Below, in pieces: positions 26,466 through 35,892 of a stretch of DNA of 64,000 bases. Where the stretch lies: NCBI GenBank assembly GCA_040384265.1, contig JAZKJM010000005.1, forward strand, positions 301,166 through 365,165, read 5' to 3'. A program made the position numbers and the translations under genes. Positions within the stretch are counted from its first letter, which is position 1, and the number at the start of each line of letters is the position of its first letter. Below the pieces are notes generated by a model. It had not been told where the DNA came from. It did not search any database and was given only the letters and a program-made list of their open reading frames with translations. Source of the DNA: Pseudomonadota bacterium. GTDB taxonomy: Bacteria; Pseudomonadota; Alphaproteobacteria; Rickettsiales; UBA3002.

Positions 26466-28091
26466 CTAGCGTTTTATGCCGCTGAAGAAGCCCTTTGCCC
26501 CGGCCTGTATGACGCCGGGATTTTCCCGATTACCCACCACACGTTTCAGGAATTCAGCACCATATGTCTCATGGCCGGGAATCTCGTTGCCGGCCTTATC
26601 CTTAGTCGATGCACTATAGGTCGCCTTGCGTGCCTCACGCTGCATCTCGCTCGCCCCCACCTGCAGTTTCTGCTCGAAGCCACCGCTTTGTGGGCCCATC
26701 AGCGCTGCAACCGTACTACCGCCGCCCGAGAGCCTGCTGACGAGTGACATAATCGTGCGCAGCCCCTCATTGATAAGGAAGCCAAGGAGCAACAACGTAA
26801 CCAATTGCTGGAACAGTATCGTATAGGCCTCTTTTGCATTCGCGAAATCCGCTGATTTCACTTTATTTATTTTAAACACCGGCACTTTCGCCATCCGGCA
26901 CGGGTTCTCTGCCGCCGCCAGACTCGGATTGACGAAGTTTTGCAGGGTTGGCTTCATGATCTGGTTTCCAGCCCCGTCCTGCGCTGCCAGCGAGTTGCGT
27001 AGCCCGGTCGGGTCGCCGGTGATCGGGCAATCGCCAATCGCGCGTGGATCCTGCATTGCCTCATCGATTTTTGAATAGCTGAACAGCTCGCTGATAAGGG
27101 ATTTTGGCTTGCCGTTCGTACCGTCTGAAAACAGCATCGCATCATACAGCGTGAGCGCCAGCATCGCATAGGCCGTAATCATCGTCGGCATGATGAACGA
27201 GGCGACGATATTTTTCCACACCCCTTCAAAATAGCCCGCCGTCACCTTCATGAACACCAGCGGCATAAATAATGGCAGCATGATAAGCATCAGGCAGATC
27301 ACCAGATAGCCATTCAGGAACGCCAGCACCACGCGCAGCACCAGCACGAACACCGAAACCAGCACCCCAACGAGCGCAAAAAACACCGTTACCCCGAACG
27401 CCCCACCGAACAGGAACCCGCTCGCCAGTCCGAACAGACTTGCCCCCAGCAACATGCTTGGCTGTTTGGGCGTTGCCGTTCCGGCGGTGAAGCCCCACAT
27501 CTTGCCCATCACGCAATCCATGATCGCCCAGACACGTGGCGTGTTGTCGCCGGTATAGGTTGCCACATCGCAGGTCAGGCTGTTGGTATCGATCGCATGC
27601 GTCAATATATCCTGCGTCTCCGCCATAATGCCATACACTGCCGGCACCACCGTTGTCGGCAATATATTCAGCGTGGTCGTGACCAGTGCGATTTTAAGCA
27701 GTAGCAGGAAGCCCTGCTTATGCACCTGTGCATCACCCTCCAGCACCTTCACACCGAACATGACGATCACAAAGGTCAGGTACGCATAAAAGAGCGGCTG
27801 CAGCAGCGTGATCATCTGCGTCACGAACACAACCGTCGATGTCTGGATGGTGTTAACGATACACGGCACAATCCGACCCAGCAGGATGCCGCCCTTGGCC
27901 TTATCGTAATCGGCGCACCGCACCACATGACCGTCTTTATCGAGCGTCTTCAGGTCAGCCGTCGAGGGCGAGCCGGTCGGATCAGCACCCACCGCCGCAA
28001 AAGCCTCCGACGCGTGATAGGCCTGCGGCGCGAGCGCGAAGAACACGATCGCCGCCGCCAGTATCGGCAGAATATGTTTGCGTCGGATCAT
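26466..28091 (-). CDS. virB6: VirB6/TrbL-family inner-membrane protein, second copy
   Basis: A 541-residue protein with a signal-like N-terminus, a periplasmic segment (about 30-85), and membrane segments between about 95 and 320 and again near 425-450. Core features are TFVIVMFGVKVLEGD and VFFALVGVLVSVFVLVLRVV. A long soluble stretch (about 325-420) precedes the last membrane segment, and the C-terminus is Lys/Gly-rich and probably cytoplasmic. It overlaps the upstream copy by 4 bases. The low similarity among the three copies suggests distinct positions in the channel rather than recent duplication. Confidence 0.85.
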   Translation of the reverse strand: MIRRKHILPILAAAIVFFALAPQAYHASEAFAAVGADPTGSPSTADLKTLDKDGHVVRCADYDKAKGGILLGRIVPCIVNTIQTSTVVFVTQMITLLQPLFYAYLTFVIVMFGVKVLEGDAQVHKQGFLLLLKIALVTTTLNILPTTVVPAVYGIMAETQDILTHAIDTNSLTCDVATYTGDNTPRVWAIMDCVMGKMWGFTAGTATPKQPSMLLGASLFGLASGFLFGGAFGVTVFFALVGVLVSVFVLVLRVVLAFLNGYLVICLMLIMLPLFMPLVFMKVTAGYFEGVWKNIVASFIMPTMITAYAMLALTLYDAMLFSDGTNGKPKSLISELFSYSKIDEAMQDPRAIGDCPITGDPTGLRNSLAAQDGAGNQIMKPTLQNFVNPSLAAAENPCRMAKVPVFKINKVKSADFANAKEAYTILFQQLVTLLLLGFLINEGLRTIMSLVSRLSGGGSTVAALMGPQSGGFEQKLQVGASEMQREARKATYSASTKDKAGNEIPGHETYGAEFLKRVVGNRENPGVIQAGAKGFFSGIKR

Positions 28092-29794
28092 CGTCTTGTC
28101 CCCGCTAATCCCTTCGCTGTCTCCTTAAAGCTGGAGGCGATACTGCCCATCACACTGCCGACCCCACCTTTACCCGTCGGCAACTGGCCTGCCACCCCGC
28201 CCATATTCGCCGTCAGACCGAAGTCGCCCAGCAGATCGGTCGCCACGGCCGGAATCACCGCCAACAGCCCGTTCAGGATGAATACCACTATCCCACAAAA
28301 CAGGGTTGAGGCCAACACTTCGCGCATCACCTGCTGGCCCAGTTCCTTGGCGGTCGGGGTGGTTGTCGCGCCCGGAATCGTCACCGGCGGTGTGCGCGCA
28401 GCGGCCAGCAGGTCCCAGTTGACCTGCTCCTTCCAGACCTGGATCGGGTAGCTCGCATCGCATGCTTCTTTTAACGTGGCGTCCGCGGCCATTTCCTTGG
28501 GCGTACATTTACTGTTGATCATGTTGTTGACCACACTGCCAAGGTTGCTCGTCGTCGGCAGGGTCGGAATCGGGGTGGGCGGCTTGCCCTTAATCAGCAC
28601 CACGTCCTTGGGTGCTTTGGCGATGATGGGCTTGCTGGTCGCCAGTGGTGGGTTACCGGTATCGATCGTCGGCGGGCTTACCACCATACGCGGCTTGGTC
28701 AGGTAGGCATTCAAATCAAAATTATTGGCCCGCGACTCCTCGCCCGCCAACCGGTACATAATCGAATATTGCCCCGAGAATACCGCCAGGTCGATCGCCG
28801 CCAGCGAGAAAATAATAAACACCAGCATGATCACCGGCTGCAGCGTGAAGGAGATTAGCAGCTTTACCCATTTATCGAAATAGCTCTTGGTCGTGGTGAA
28901 AAGTACCAGCGGAATAATGATCGGCGAAACGATAACAAGGAACGCCACCCCCATATACCCGGCAAGGTACGTAAACAGCGCCTTGATCACCAGCATGATA
29001 AAGCCGTAAACAAAGATAAACCCGATCACTGCCAGCACCAGCCCGACAATCGAGCTTTGCATGTTGCTGAACAGGAAAAACAGCAATGCCCGCGCCGGGC
29101 CATCATTGGTTTTCGCCGGGTTCGCATTATCCAGCTTGCTGTTATATGCAACCAAACTCGACAGTGCCGCATTCGGGTCGCCGCTGGCCAGCTTGATCCC
29201 AACCACGGTATCGATCAGGCAATCCATCGCCAGCCATGGCCCGGTGACCTTTGTGCTATTGGGCGTCTGTGCCTGCATCTCAATCATGTTCTGCAGGCAC
29301 TGGCTCTGGCCGAAATCGGTGCCCGCCGCGTCGGCAGTTCCACTTGGCGGGGTATAGGTCACCACCGCAATCGCCGCCGAATCCATCATGCCCGTCACGG
29401 TGCTATAGATCAGCGGGCTGCTCGCGCAGAACCAGGAGACTGCGCCGAGTTTGATCACCAGCATGAACGTGTCGCGACCGATTTTTTCGACCATTCCCAT
29501 CGCCATCAGCACGCCATAGAGCGTCACCGCCAGCGTCATCACGATCATAATGGTATTTCTGATCAGCGGGTACAGCCCCGTGAAAAACAGCGCCGCCCCG
29601 GCGTCTACCGTTGCACGGATGCAGCCGGCAATTTTGTTCGTCAGCCCCACATAATTCGCGCTGCAATTTACGGTCTGTGCGGCCTGCGTCACCGTTCCCG
29701 TAGCCGTCTGCGCTGTCGCAGACGCCGCAAAGCCCATCACCAGCACGCCGAACATCAGCAGGATGAAACAATGCATCGCGCGGGTGCTGCTCAT
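28088..29794 (-). CDS. virB6: VirB6/TrbL-family inner-membrane protein, first copy
   Basis: A 568-residue protein with a signal peptide (ending ASATAQ), about six membrane segments between residues 70 and 340, a Pro/Thr-rich soluble loop (about 370-480) and a last membrane pair near 490-515. Core pieces include MTLAVTLYGVLMAMGMVEKIGR and FLVIVSPIIIPLVLFTTTKSYFDKWV, the latter close to the TrbL/VirB6 hallmark. The start overlaps virB4 by 4 bases (ATGA). Confidence 0.85.
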   Translation of the reverse strand: MSSTRAMHCFILLMFGVLVMGFAASATAQTATGTVTQAAQTVNCSANYVGLTNKIAGCIRATVDAGAALFFTGLYPLIRNTIMIVMTLAVTLYGVLMAMGMVEKIGRDTFMLVIKLGAVSWFCASSPLIYSTVTGMMDSAAIAVVTYTPPSGTADAAGTDFGQSQCLQNMIEMQAQTPNSTKVTGPWLAMDCLIDTVVGIKLASGDPNAALSSLVAYNSKLDNANPAKTNDGPARALLFFLFSNMQSSIVGLVLAVIGFIFVYGFIMLVIKALFTYLAGYMGVAFLVIVSPIIIPLVLFTTTKSYFDKWVKLLISFTLQPVIMLVFIIFSLAAIDLAVFSGQYSIMYRLAGEESRANNFDLNAYLTKPRMVVSPPTIDTGNPPLATSKPIIAKAPKDVVLIKGKPPTPIPTLPTTSNLGSVVNNMINSKCTPKEMAADATLKEACDASYPIQVWKEQVNWDLLAAARTPPVTIPGATTTPTAKELGQQVMREVLASTLFCGIVVFILNGLLAVIPAVATDLLGDFGLTANMGGVAGQLPTGKGGVGSVMGSIASSFKETAKGLAGTRR

Positions 29795-32187
29795 AGGGCC
29801 TTGATCCGTTCATTGAACACTGGCAGCCAGTCTTTCACATCGTCGCCCACTTCGGCGCGGATCTGGTCGAGCATACCCACTGTCTCCGCGCGGCCCGAAA
29901 GCACGCTGATAATATCTTCCATCCCCGAAAGATCGATCCGCGCCACCACCACATCCTTGCCCTGCTTCACGAGGAAATAACGCGTCGCGGTATCAGTGTT
30001 CTTGAGCAGGTTGAACTCCCGCTCCGACAGCATAAATGCCTTGCGATACGGCTCCGTCGCTTTCGGGTTGGGCAGGAAAATCTGCGTCGCCGTCTGCTGG
30101 ATCAGCGTATCCGAAATCGAGCTGTTCACCGCATCCTCCACCGACTGCGTGGCGAACACCACCATGCCGTTGAGTTTCCGCAGCGTCTTCAGCCAATCCT
30201 TGATCTTGCCCGCAAAAATACGGTTATCGACCAGCGCCCATGCCTCGTCGAGAATGATGATCGTCGGCGTCCCATCAAGCGACATCTGGATCCGGTGGAA
30301 CAGGTACAGAAGCACCGGCACCAGGCAGGCCTTGTTGTTGAGCACATCGCCCATCTCGAAGCCAAACACCGTGTCGCTGAAGAAGTCCACCCGGTCTTCC
30401 GCATTGTCGAAAATCTCGCTGAAGCGGCCGCCTGAATGCCACTGCTTGAGCCGCGACGCAACCGTCCCGGGCCCTTCCATGCCAAAGAACGAGGCAACCG
30501 TGTGCAGCACCCGGTCTTCCTTGCGCAGCTTGTAGGAGCCCTCGATAGCGCGCTGGACAACGCCCATATCGTCCGCCGAGATTGGCTCGTCATTCACCGC
30601 GATCAGCGCCGACAGCCACTCGGCGATGAAGGAGCGGTTCTCCATCGTGTCATCCAACTGCAACGGGTTGAAATAGCATTTCTTCGCCGGGTCGATATGG
30701 GTATATTGCCCATCCAGCGCCCGCACAAAAATCTCCGCGCCGCGATCCTTGTCGAACATGAACAGGCGGCAATTGAACTTCAGCGCCTGCGCGCACAGAA
30801 AGTTCATCAACACCGTCTTACCCGCACCGGTCGGGCCGATGATCGTCGTATGACCCACATCGCGCGCGTGGAAATTGAAGAAGAACGGCGTGCCCGATGT
30901 CGTGTCAAACACCGTCACCGCATCGCCCCAATGGTTGTCGGAAATTTTGCCGACCGGATAGTTATGCATCGCCGCGAAGCCCGCGATATTGAGCGTGTTG
31001 ATCTGCGACGCGCGGCCGATATATTCGCCGTTACCCGGCAACTGCGCCCAATAGCACTGCTCCAGAATCAACTTCTCGCGCACCGGGTTGATGCCGACAT
31101 TCACCAGCTCGGCGATCACCATCGAAATCGCCGCTTCCAGCGCGCCGAGATTATCCTCGATGCACATCACCGTCAGGTGGTGCTTGCCAAACGCAATATG
31201 CCCCGACATCGCCATATCCAGCGCGTCGGAAATTTCGCGTACCTGGCTTGTCGCCAGATCGTTCGAGTTGGCCATGCGCCGCTGCTGCAGCTGCATCGAG
31301 CCGATATTGGTCTGCCGGTTTTCGAACTGATAGCTCTGCGCCACCGTCAGCTCGAACGGCATCTGCAAAAACGCATCCATGATGCCTGCTGCCGTGTGCG
31401 GCGCATATTCCTTGATGCTGACAATCCCCGCGAACCGCGTGCCGGAAGCCGAACGAATCTCAATCGCCCGGTTGCCAAAATACAGGCGGCTGGTCGGCAG
31501 GTAATGGGCGATGTCGATCGTCGGCACCATCACCGGCTGGCCGCCCCCGGCATTGACAAGCCGCCCGAGGAACTCCAGCGGCTCCGAGATCGGGCCAAAC
31601 TCGCCCATCGTCGTCGTCAGCACCCGCGCGCCGTAATCGCGGAACGTCGCCAGCACCCGATAGACGGATTCCTTCAGCTCCTTATGCATTTCCTGCAGCT
31701 GGTTGGCATCCGCGCCTTTGTTGGTTTTCTGCTCGAATTTGTTGATCAGGCTCTGCAGCCGCGCAGCGCCCTTGGTGTCGTCCTTGCGAATCACGCTGAT
31801 ATATAGCTCATTCACAAATGAGGAATGCGAATGGTGTTTCTTGCGCCATTTATCATCGACATAGGACGCAAATCCCGGCGGCATCTTGCCTTCCGGGTAG
31901 GCGCTCTGGCGGCGGCGCACCATGTGGAACCACATGCTGAACGTGCCTTCCGCCATCGATTTATACAGCGAATTGCGGACCATTTTTTTCATGTCCACCA
32001 CATCGTCATCCGCCGTCTCGAACGAGAAACCCTCGATCTTGATGATCTGGATCAGCTCACGATTTTTGGTGATGATGGTGTCCTTGTCCCAGTGGTGGTC
32101 ATACGGAATAAACTCCGCCGCCGAGACTTCGCGCTTGGCGACCTCGCTTTTCGACACTTTCCGCCGGGTGAGTGGACGCAGGATCAT
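29791..32187 (-). CDS. virB4: Type IV secretion ATPase VirB4
   Basis: The large ATPase that powers assembly and transport at the inner-membrane face; 798 residues. The N-terminal CagE/TrbE/VirB domain spans about 180-390, Walker A is GPTGAGKT at 451-458, and Walker B is IIILDE at 643-648 followed by AWALVD. The C-terminal motif ATQSVEDAVNS precedes the last 100 residues. It lies 3 bases after virB3 and overlaps the first virB6 gene, so the genes are surely co-transcribed. Confidence 0.96.
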   Translation of the reverse strand: MILRPLTRRKVSKSEVAKREVSAAEFIPYDHHWDKDTIITKNRELIQIIKIEGFSFETADDDVVDMKKMVRNSLYKSMAEGTFSMWFHMVRRRQSAYPEGKMPPGFASYVDDKWRKKHHSHSSFVNELYISVIRKDDTKGAARLQSLINKFEQKTNKGADANQLQEMHKELKESVYRVLATFRDYGARVLTTTMGEFGPISEPLEFLGRLVNAGGGQPVMVPTIDIAHYLPTSRLYFGNRAIEIRSASGTRFAGIVSIKEYAPHTAAGIMDAFLQMPFELTVAQSYQFENRQTNIGSMQLQQRRMANSNDLATSQVREISDALDMAMSGHIAFGKHHLTVMCIEDNLGALEAAISMVIAELVNVGINPVREKLILEQCYWAQLPGNGEYIGRASQINTLNIAGFAAMHNYPVGKISDNHWGDAVTVFDTTSGTPFFFNFHARDVGHTTIIGPTGAGKTVLMNFLCAQALKFNCRLFMFDKDRGAEIFVRALDGQYTHIDPAKKCYFNPLQLDDTMENRSFIAEWLSALIAVNDEPISADDMGVVQRAIEGSYKLRKEDRVLHTVASFFGMEGPGTVASRLKQWHSGGRFSEIFDNAEDRVDFFSDTVFGFEMGDVLNNKACLVPVLLYLFHRIQMSLDGTPTIIILDEAWALVDNRIFAGKIKDWLKTLRKLNGMVVFATQSVEDAVNSSISDTLIQQTATQIFLPNPKATEPYRKAFMLSEREFNLLKNTDTATRYFLVKQGKDVVVARIDLSGMEDIISVLSGRAETVGMLDQIRAEVGDDVKDWLPVFNERIKAL

Positions 32188-32190
32188 GCC

Positions 32191-32487
32191 CTAGAACACA
32201 TCGTAAGAGTTGGTGAACGAGTGATACGCCCGGTTCCACGAGCGGAAGCCATATTTCATCCGCAGCATCCACAGCTCGATGGCGCGCGGCTCCTTCATGC
32301 ATAGCAGGTAGCCAAATCCATGGATCACCCCAGCCAGCGGCAGCACCGCGAACGAGTGGGTATTGATGAACATAATCATACAAATCATCGCGTTGATGAC
32401 GAAATACATGTAGCTCACCCCGGCAATCATCGGCGGCCGTGCAAGCCCTTGAAACAGCGGATCAGCAGCTAAACGACCACCCGACAT
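32191..32487 (-). CDS. virB3: Type IV secretion protein VirB3
   Basis: A 98-residue protein with the VirB3 pattern: DPLFQGLARPPMIAGVSYMYF, two adjacent membrane segments (about 20-60) and a C-terminal tail with EPRAIELW. The ATG at 32487 is preferred to a GTG at 32493 because GGGG lies 5 bases upstream. VirB3 partners VirB4. It is the first gene of the operon; promoter candidates are upstream at 32554-32582. Confidence 0.9.
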   Translation of the reverse strand: MSGGRLAADPLFQGLARPPMIAGVSYMYFVINAMICMIMFINTHSFAVLPLAGVIHGFGYLLCMKEPRAIELWMLRMKYGFRSWNRAYHSFTNSYDVF

Positions 32488-32501
32488 ATGCACCCCATCC
32501 C

Positions 32502-32513
32502 GTTACATGTAAC
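32502..32513. promoter_or_regulatory. Perfect 12-bp palindrome just before virB3
   Basis: GTTACATGTAAC lies 14 bases upstream of the virB3 start codon, inside the predicted leader. It could be an operator for a dimeric regulator. No regulator is named. Confidence 0.4.
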
Positions 32514-32553
32514 CACTTGGCGTCTGCAAGAAACCCGCGCTACGCACGTAGTA

Positions 32554-32582
32554 AATATACCCGCAGCTTCTCAGTTTACCAA
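32554..32582 (-). promoter_or_regulatory. Sigma-70-like promoter for the virB operon
   Basis: On the minus strand TTGGTA (32577-32582) and TATATT (32554-32559) are 17 bases apart. Just upstream, TTTAC and GTAAA form an inverted pair nine bases apart near 32587-32605. The transcript would begin near 32547. Confidence 0.5.
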
Positions 32583-32667
32583 GAATTTACTAAAATTGTG
32601 TAAAGATTCCGCGCTTCCGTGCGGCAAGCATGCAAAAATGATATACTGCGACGGGATCGGCCCGAGA

Positions 32668-33564
32668 CTAAAGCCCCACCAGCGCCCGCGCGAAATCCTC
32701 GGCCACGAAGGGCTGCAGGTCCTCCGCCCCCTCACCCACACCGATGGCGTGGATGGGCAGCTTGAATTGCTCCGCCAGCGCCAACACAATCCCGGCCTTC
32801 GCCGTGCCGTCGAGCTTGGTAATCACCAGCCCCGTCACCCCCGCCACTTCGCGGAAGGCCTTGACCTGCGCGAGGGCATTCTGCCCGGTCGTCGCGTCCA
32901 GCACCTGCAGCACCGCGTGCGGGCCGTCCGGCACCAGCTTGCGGATGACTTTGGTGATTTTGCTCAGCTCCGCCATTAAATTTTCCTTGGTGTGCAAACG
33001 CCCAGCCGTGTCGATAAATACCATCTGCGCGCCGCTGGCGATGGCTTTTTCCACGCCCGCATAAGCAACCGAAGCCGGGTCGGCATTCTCCGCCCCGCGC
33101 ACAAACTCGCAGCCCGCGCGCTCCGCCCAGCGTTGCAATTGCTCCACCGCCGCGGCGCGGAACGTATCGGCCGCCACCACCATCACTCGCTGGCCCTGCG
33201 CGGTCAGCCCGTGCGCCATTTTGCCGATCGTCGTCGTTTTGCCATTGCCGTTAACACCGACCACCAGCACAATGCGCGGCCCTTCGCCCGCCAGCGCAAA
33301 CGGCACCGCATAGGGCGCCAGCCGCTTGCCGACCGCCGCGGCCAGCAACTGCTTGATTTCATCCTCGCCAATATCCTTATCGACCCGGCCCGAGGCGATC
33401 TCCGCGACGATGGACGCCGCCGTCGCCACCCCCATATCCGCCATGATAAGCTGTTCTTCCAGCTCCTCCAGCGTCGCCGCATCCAGCTTGCGCTTGGTGA
33501 ACACCGCGCCAATCGCATCGGATGTTTTCTTCAAGCCGCCAGAAAGTCGGGAGAACCAGTTCAT
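32668..33564 (-). CDS. ftsY: Signal recognition particle receptor FtsY
   Basis: The membrane GTPase that docks ribosome-SRP complexes at the Sec translocon. It has 298 residues, NG domains only, without the acidic A domain of enterobacteria. G1 is GVNGNGKTTTIGKMA (about 103-117), followed by DTFRAAAVEQL, DTAGRLH and TKLDGTAKAG; the end FVAEDFARALVG is typical. It sits 2 bases after dapF. The mtaB-type gene often found between the two in alphaproteobacteria is absent. Confidence 0.97.
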   Translation of the reverse strand: MNWFSRLSGGLKKTSDAIGAVFTKRKLDAATLEELEEQLIMADMGVATAASIVAEIASGRVDKDIGEDEIKQLLAAAVGKRLAPYAVPFALAGEGPRIVLVVGVNGNGKTTTIGKMAHGLTAQGQRVMVVAADTFRAAAVEQLQRWAERAGCEFVRGAENADPASVAYAGVEKAIASGAQMVFIDTAGRLHTKENLMAELSKITKVIRKLVPDGPHAVLQVLDATTGQNALAQVKAFREVAGVTGLVITKLDGTAKAGIVLALAEQFKLPIHAIGVGEGAEDLQPFVAEDFARALVGL

Positions 33565-33566
33565 GG

Positions 33567-34394
33567 TTAAATCTCGATAGCACCATCAAACACATAGGCA
33601 ACCGGGCCGCTCATCAGCACTTCGCCGTTGCCGGTGGCGGTTTTTTTCCACTCCACATCGAGCGTGCCGCCGGGCAGTTCCACCGTGCAGCGGCGCTGCA
33701 GAATGTCGCGCCGCGCACCGGCTACCACCGCCGCGCAAGCCGCCGAGCCGCAGGCGAGCGTGATGCCCGTGCCGCGTTCCCACACCGCCATTTTGATGTG
33801 GCTTTCATTCACCACCTGGACCGCGCTGATATTCGCCCGTTCAGGGAAAAGCGGGTGGTGCTCCAGCGTTGCGCCCCATTCCGACAGCTTGATATGGTTC
33901 AGGTCGCGCACAAAGAAAATCGCATGCGGGTTGCCGATATTGATCGCCACCGGGTCGCTCAGCAGCCCGACCTCAAGGCCCAGATGCAGCGTGTTGCGCG
34001 ATTCGCTGAGCGGAATTTGCTGCCACTCCCATTTCGGCTCACCCATATTCACCGTGATCCCGCCATCTGCGCTTTTCGCACCGTGGCGCACACCGGCATT
34101 GGTCTCGATGCTGGCCGTGGTCTTGCCCGATTCGCGCATCAGGAAATCCGCGACACAGCGCGTCGCGTTGCCGCAGGTGCTGATTTCCGAGCCATCGGCA
34201 TTGAAAATACGCATAAACGTATCCGCCACCGTCGAGGGTTTGAGCACCAGCAGCTGGTCGCAGCCGATGCCAAAATGGCGGTCACTCAACCGGATCGCCG
34301 CCTCGCGGTCGATCGTCACTTCACGCGCACGGCCATCCAGCACCACAAAATCGTTGCCGGTGCCATGCATTTTCAAAAATGGGGTCTTGGACAA
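33567..34394 (-). CDS. dapF: Diaminopimelate epimerase
   Basis: It converts LL- to meso-diaminopimelate for peptidoglycan and lysine. It has 275 residues. Both catalytic cysteines are present: C73 in STCGNATRC and the second in LACGSAACA (about 218). The N-terminal KMHGTGNDFVVLD is intact. The CGNATRC form replaces the more usual CGNGxRC. It is read with ftsY and is divergent from the repeated-domain gene at 34486. Confidence 0.96.
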   Translation of the reverse strand: MSKTPFLKMHGTGNDFVVLDGRAREVTIDREAAIRLSDRHFGIGCDQLLVLKPSTVADTFMRIFNADGSEISTCGNATRCVADFLMRESGKTTASIETNAGVRHGAKSADGGITVNMGEPKWEWQQIPLSESRNTLHLGLEVGLLSDPVAINIGNPHAIFFVRDLNHIKLSEWGATLEHHPLFPERANISAVQVVNESHIKMAVWERGTGITLACGSAACAAVVAGARRDILQRRCTVELPGGTLDVEWKKTATGNGEVLMSGPVAYVFDGAIEI

Positions 34395-34395
34395 A

Positions 34396-34413
34396 ATGTA
34401 ACCAAACTTTCAT
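34396..34413 (+). promoter_or_regulatory. Weak PHO-box-like site upstream of the gene at 34486
   Basis: ATGTAACCAAACTTTCAT has the 7-4-7 layout but matches only about 13 of 18 consensus positions. A -10-like TATAAC follows at 34436. It is reported because the neighbouring paralogue has a better site. Confidence 0.25.
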
Positions 34414-34485
34414 AAATCGTGGGGGTTGCAAGCGCTATAACAAACCCCACCAACGATTACAATCGTAACCGCGAGCAGCGCCCTT

Positions 34486-35784
34486 ATGACGATGCAGAGC
34501 AAGAACAGGAAGCAATATATCGCCGATCTGGCAAGGCTGGGCGAAGCCCCGCCTGTCGCCACGGTTACTCCCAAGGAAGAATTGGCACACTACACGGCCC
34601 TCTTTACCGAAAAACTCACTGCCATCCGCATTCCTGTGCCATCGCGCCTTTTTGCCGAACATGAGCGGCTGGTTGACAGTGAAACGACCTATGCCTCACT
34701 CGGCCTGCCCGATAGCTTCTGGAAAAGCCAGAAAGAGCGCCACGCAATCACCGTTGGGGAAGCTGAAAAAGCCCTCACCCTGCCACTTCCCTATGCACTG
34801 GCAGCCTTTGCCTCGCTGAGCAGCCCCAGCGAGGGCCACCCTGCGGCTGACGATCGCGATCCGCCCAACCGCCCGCCACACCACGTCGCCCTGCGCCGAA
34901 AAATCAACCATCTTGCCACGATTGTCTGGGATGGGTTGGAGGACCCCGAGCATATCTGCAATAAAATAGAACCGCTGCTTTACGATTCCAAGGAGCACAT
35001 CAATCTGGTGACCGACAAACACGCCGCCCACGAGCTTAGCATGCATATGCTAAGCTGCGCACAGGCTGCAAAAGCTGAGCTCCACAGCCTACCACGCGAA
35101 TGGGCCCGCCAACCGCCTCCACAGGGCACTCCCCTGCCCCATCTTCATGAAAAATTGATGATTTTGCCGTATAATAACACTGTAACCGCCATGGATAAGC
35201 ACCCAATGAAGCCCGATGAAGACCGCCGCTTTCAGAGACATCTGGAACGCCTTAAGAAGCTTGGCAGCGAGGCAAAGCTCCACAGCCCGGCAACCATCTA
35301 CGAGGCTTATGAAGAAGACATTGTAGAGCGTATCACCAACATGCGGGTGGCGGTGTCGGAGGATATTTTCCACCAGCATGTCGAGCATATGGACAACCTC
35401 AGCAAAGAACCATCCGATATGACCGCCGAAGATTATGAGGCGCTCAAGCGGCGCCATGAGCGCGACGGACACCCAACCCTGACCCTCGGCCACGCGCTTC
35501 AAGCCTGCGATTGCGGACATGAGCGCGACGCCGCCGAGGTTGAGATGCTCCAACATGACATCAATGTGGCTATCCTGGTCCTATGCAAAAGGCGTTGGGA
35601 TGGCATGGATGTTACGCGCGATACAGCGGCCCTCGCAGGCCTGCTTTTTGATTACGATCCAAACGTCATCAGCATTACCGCCAATGAGAATGCCGCACAG
35701 GAACTCGCCAAGCAAATCGCCAAGGATTCCGAAAAGGTCGCAGGCTTATACAAAAGCCGCCAGCCCGCTCCTCGGCAGCGCTAA
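34486..35784 (+). CDS. Hypothetical protein made of two copies of an unrecognised domain
   Basis: A 432-residue soluble, helical protein. Residues about 30-197 and 272-420 are related to each other: the segment LTAIRIPVPSRLFAEHERLV aligns with ITNMRVAVSEDIFHQHVEHM, and both halves end in a helix block with WDG...LLYD or LLFDYD and a later AAHEL or AAQEL. The same domain occurs once in the next gene. No signal peptide or membrane segment is present. Not recognised as any known family. It is divergent from dapF. Confidence 0.7.
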   Translation: MTMQSKNRKQYIADLARLGEAPPVATVTPKEELAHYTALFTEKLTAIRIPVPSRLFAEHERLVDSETTYASLGLPDSFWKSQKERHAITVGEAEKALTLPLPYALAAFASLSSPSEGHPAADDRDPPNRPPHHVALRRKINHLATIVWDGLEDPEHICNKIEPLLYDSKEHINLVTDKHAAHELSMHMLSCAQAAKAELHSLPREWARQPPPQGTPLPHLHEKLMILPYNNTVTAMDKHPMKPDEDRRFQRHLERLKKLGSEAKLHSPATIYEAYEEDIVERITNMRVAVSEDIFHQHVEHMDNLSKEPSDMTAEDYEALKRRHERDGHPTLTLGHALQACDCGHERDAAEVEMLQHDINVAILVLCKRRWDGMDVTRDTAALAGLLFDYDPNVISITANENAAQELAKQIAKDSEKVAGLYKSRQPAPRQR

Positions 35785-35800
35785 TCCGCTTTTGCGCGAA

Positions 35801-35818
35801 ATGTCATAGAACCGTCAC
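35801..35818 (+). promoter_or_regulatory. Candidate PHO box upstream of the gene at 35893
   Basis: ATGTCATAGAACCGTCAC matches about 15 of 18 PHO-box positions with the 7-4-7 layout. No convincing -10 follows at the expected distance, so activity is uncertain. Confidence 0.45.
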
Positions 35819-35892
35819 AAACAATGGGCACAAAAAGCGCTACCACGCCCAGCGAACAATGACACTTCAACTACAGCAGCACCGATAGACCG

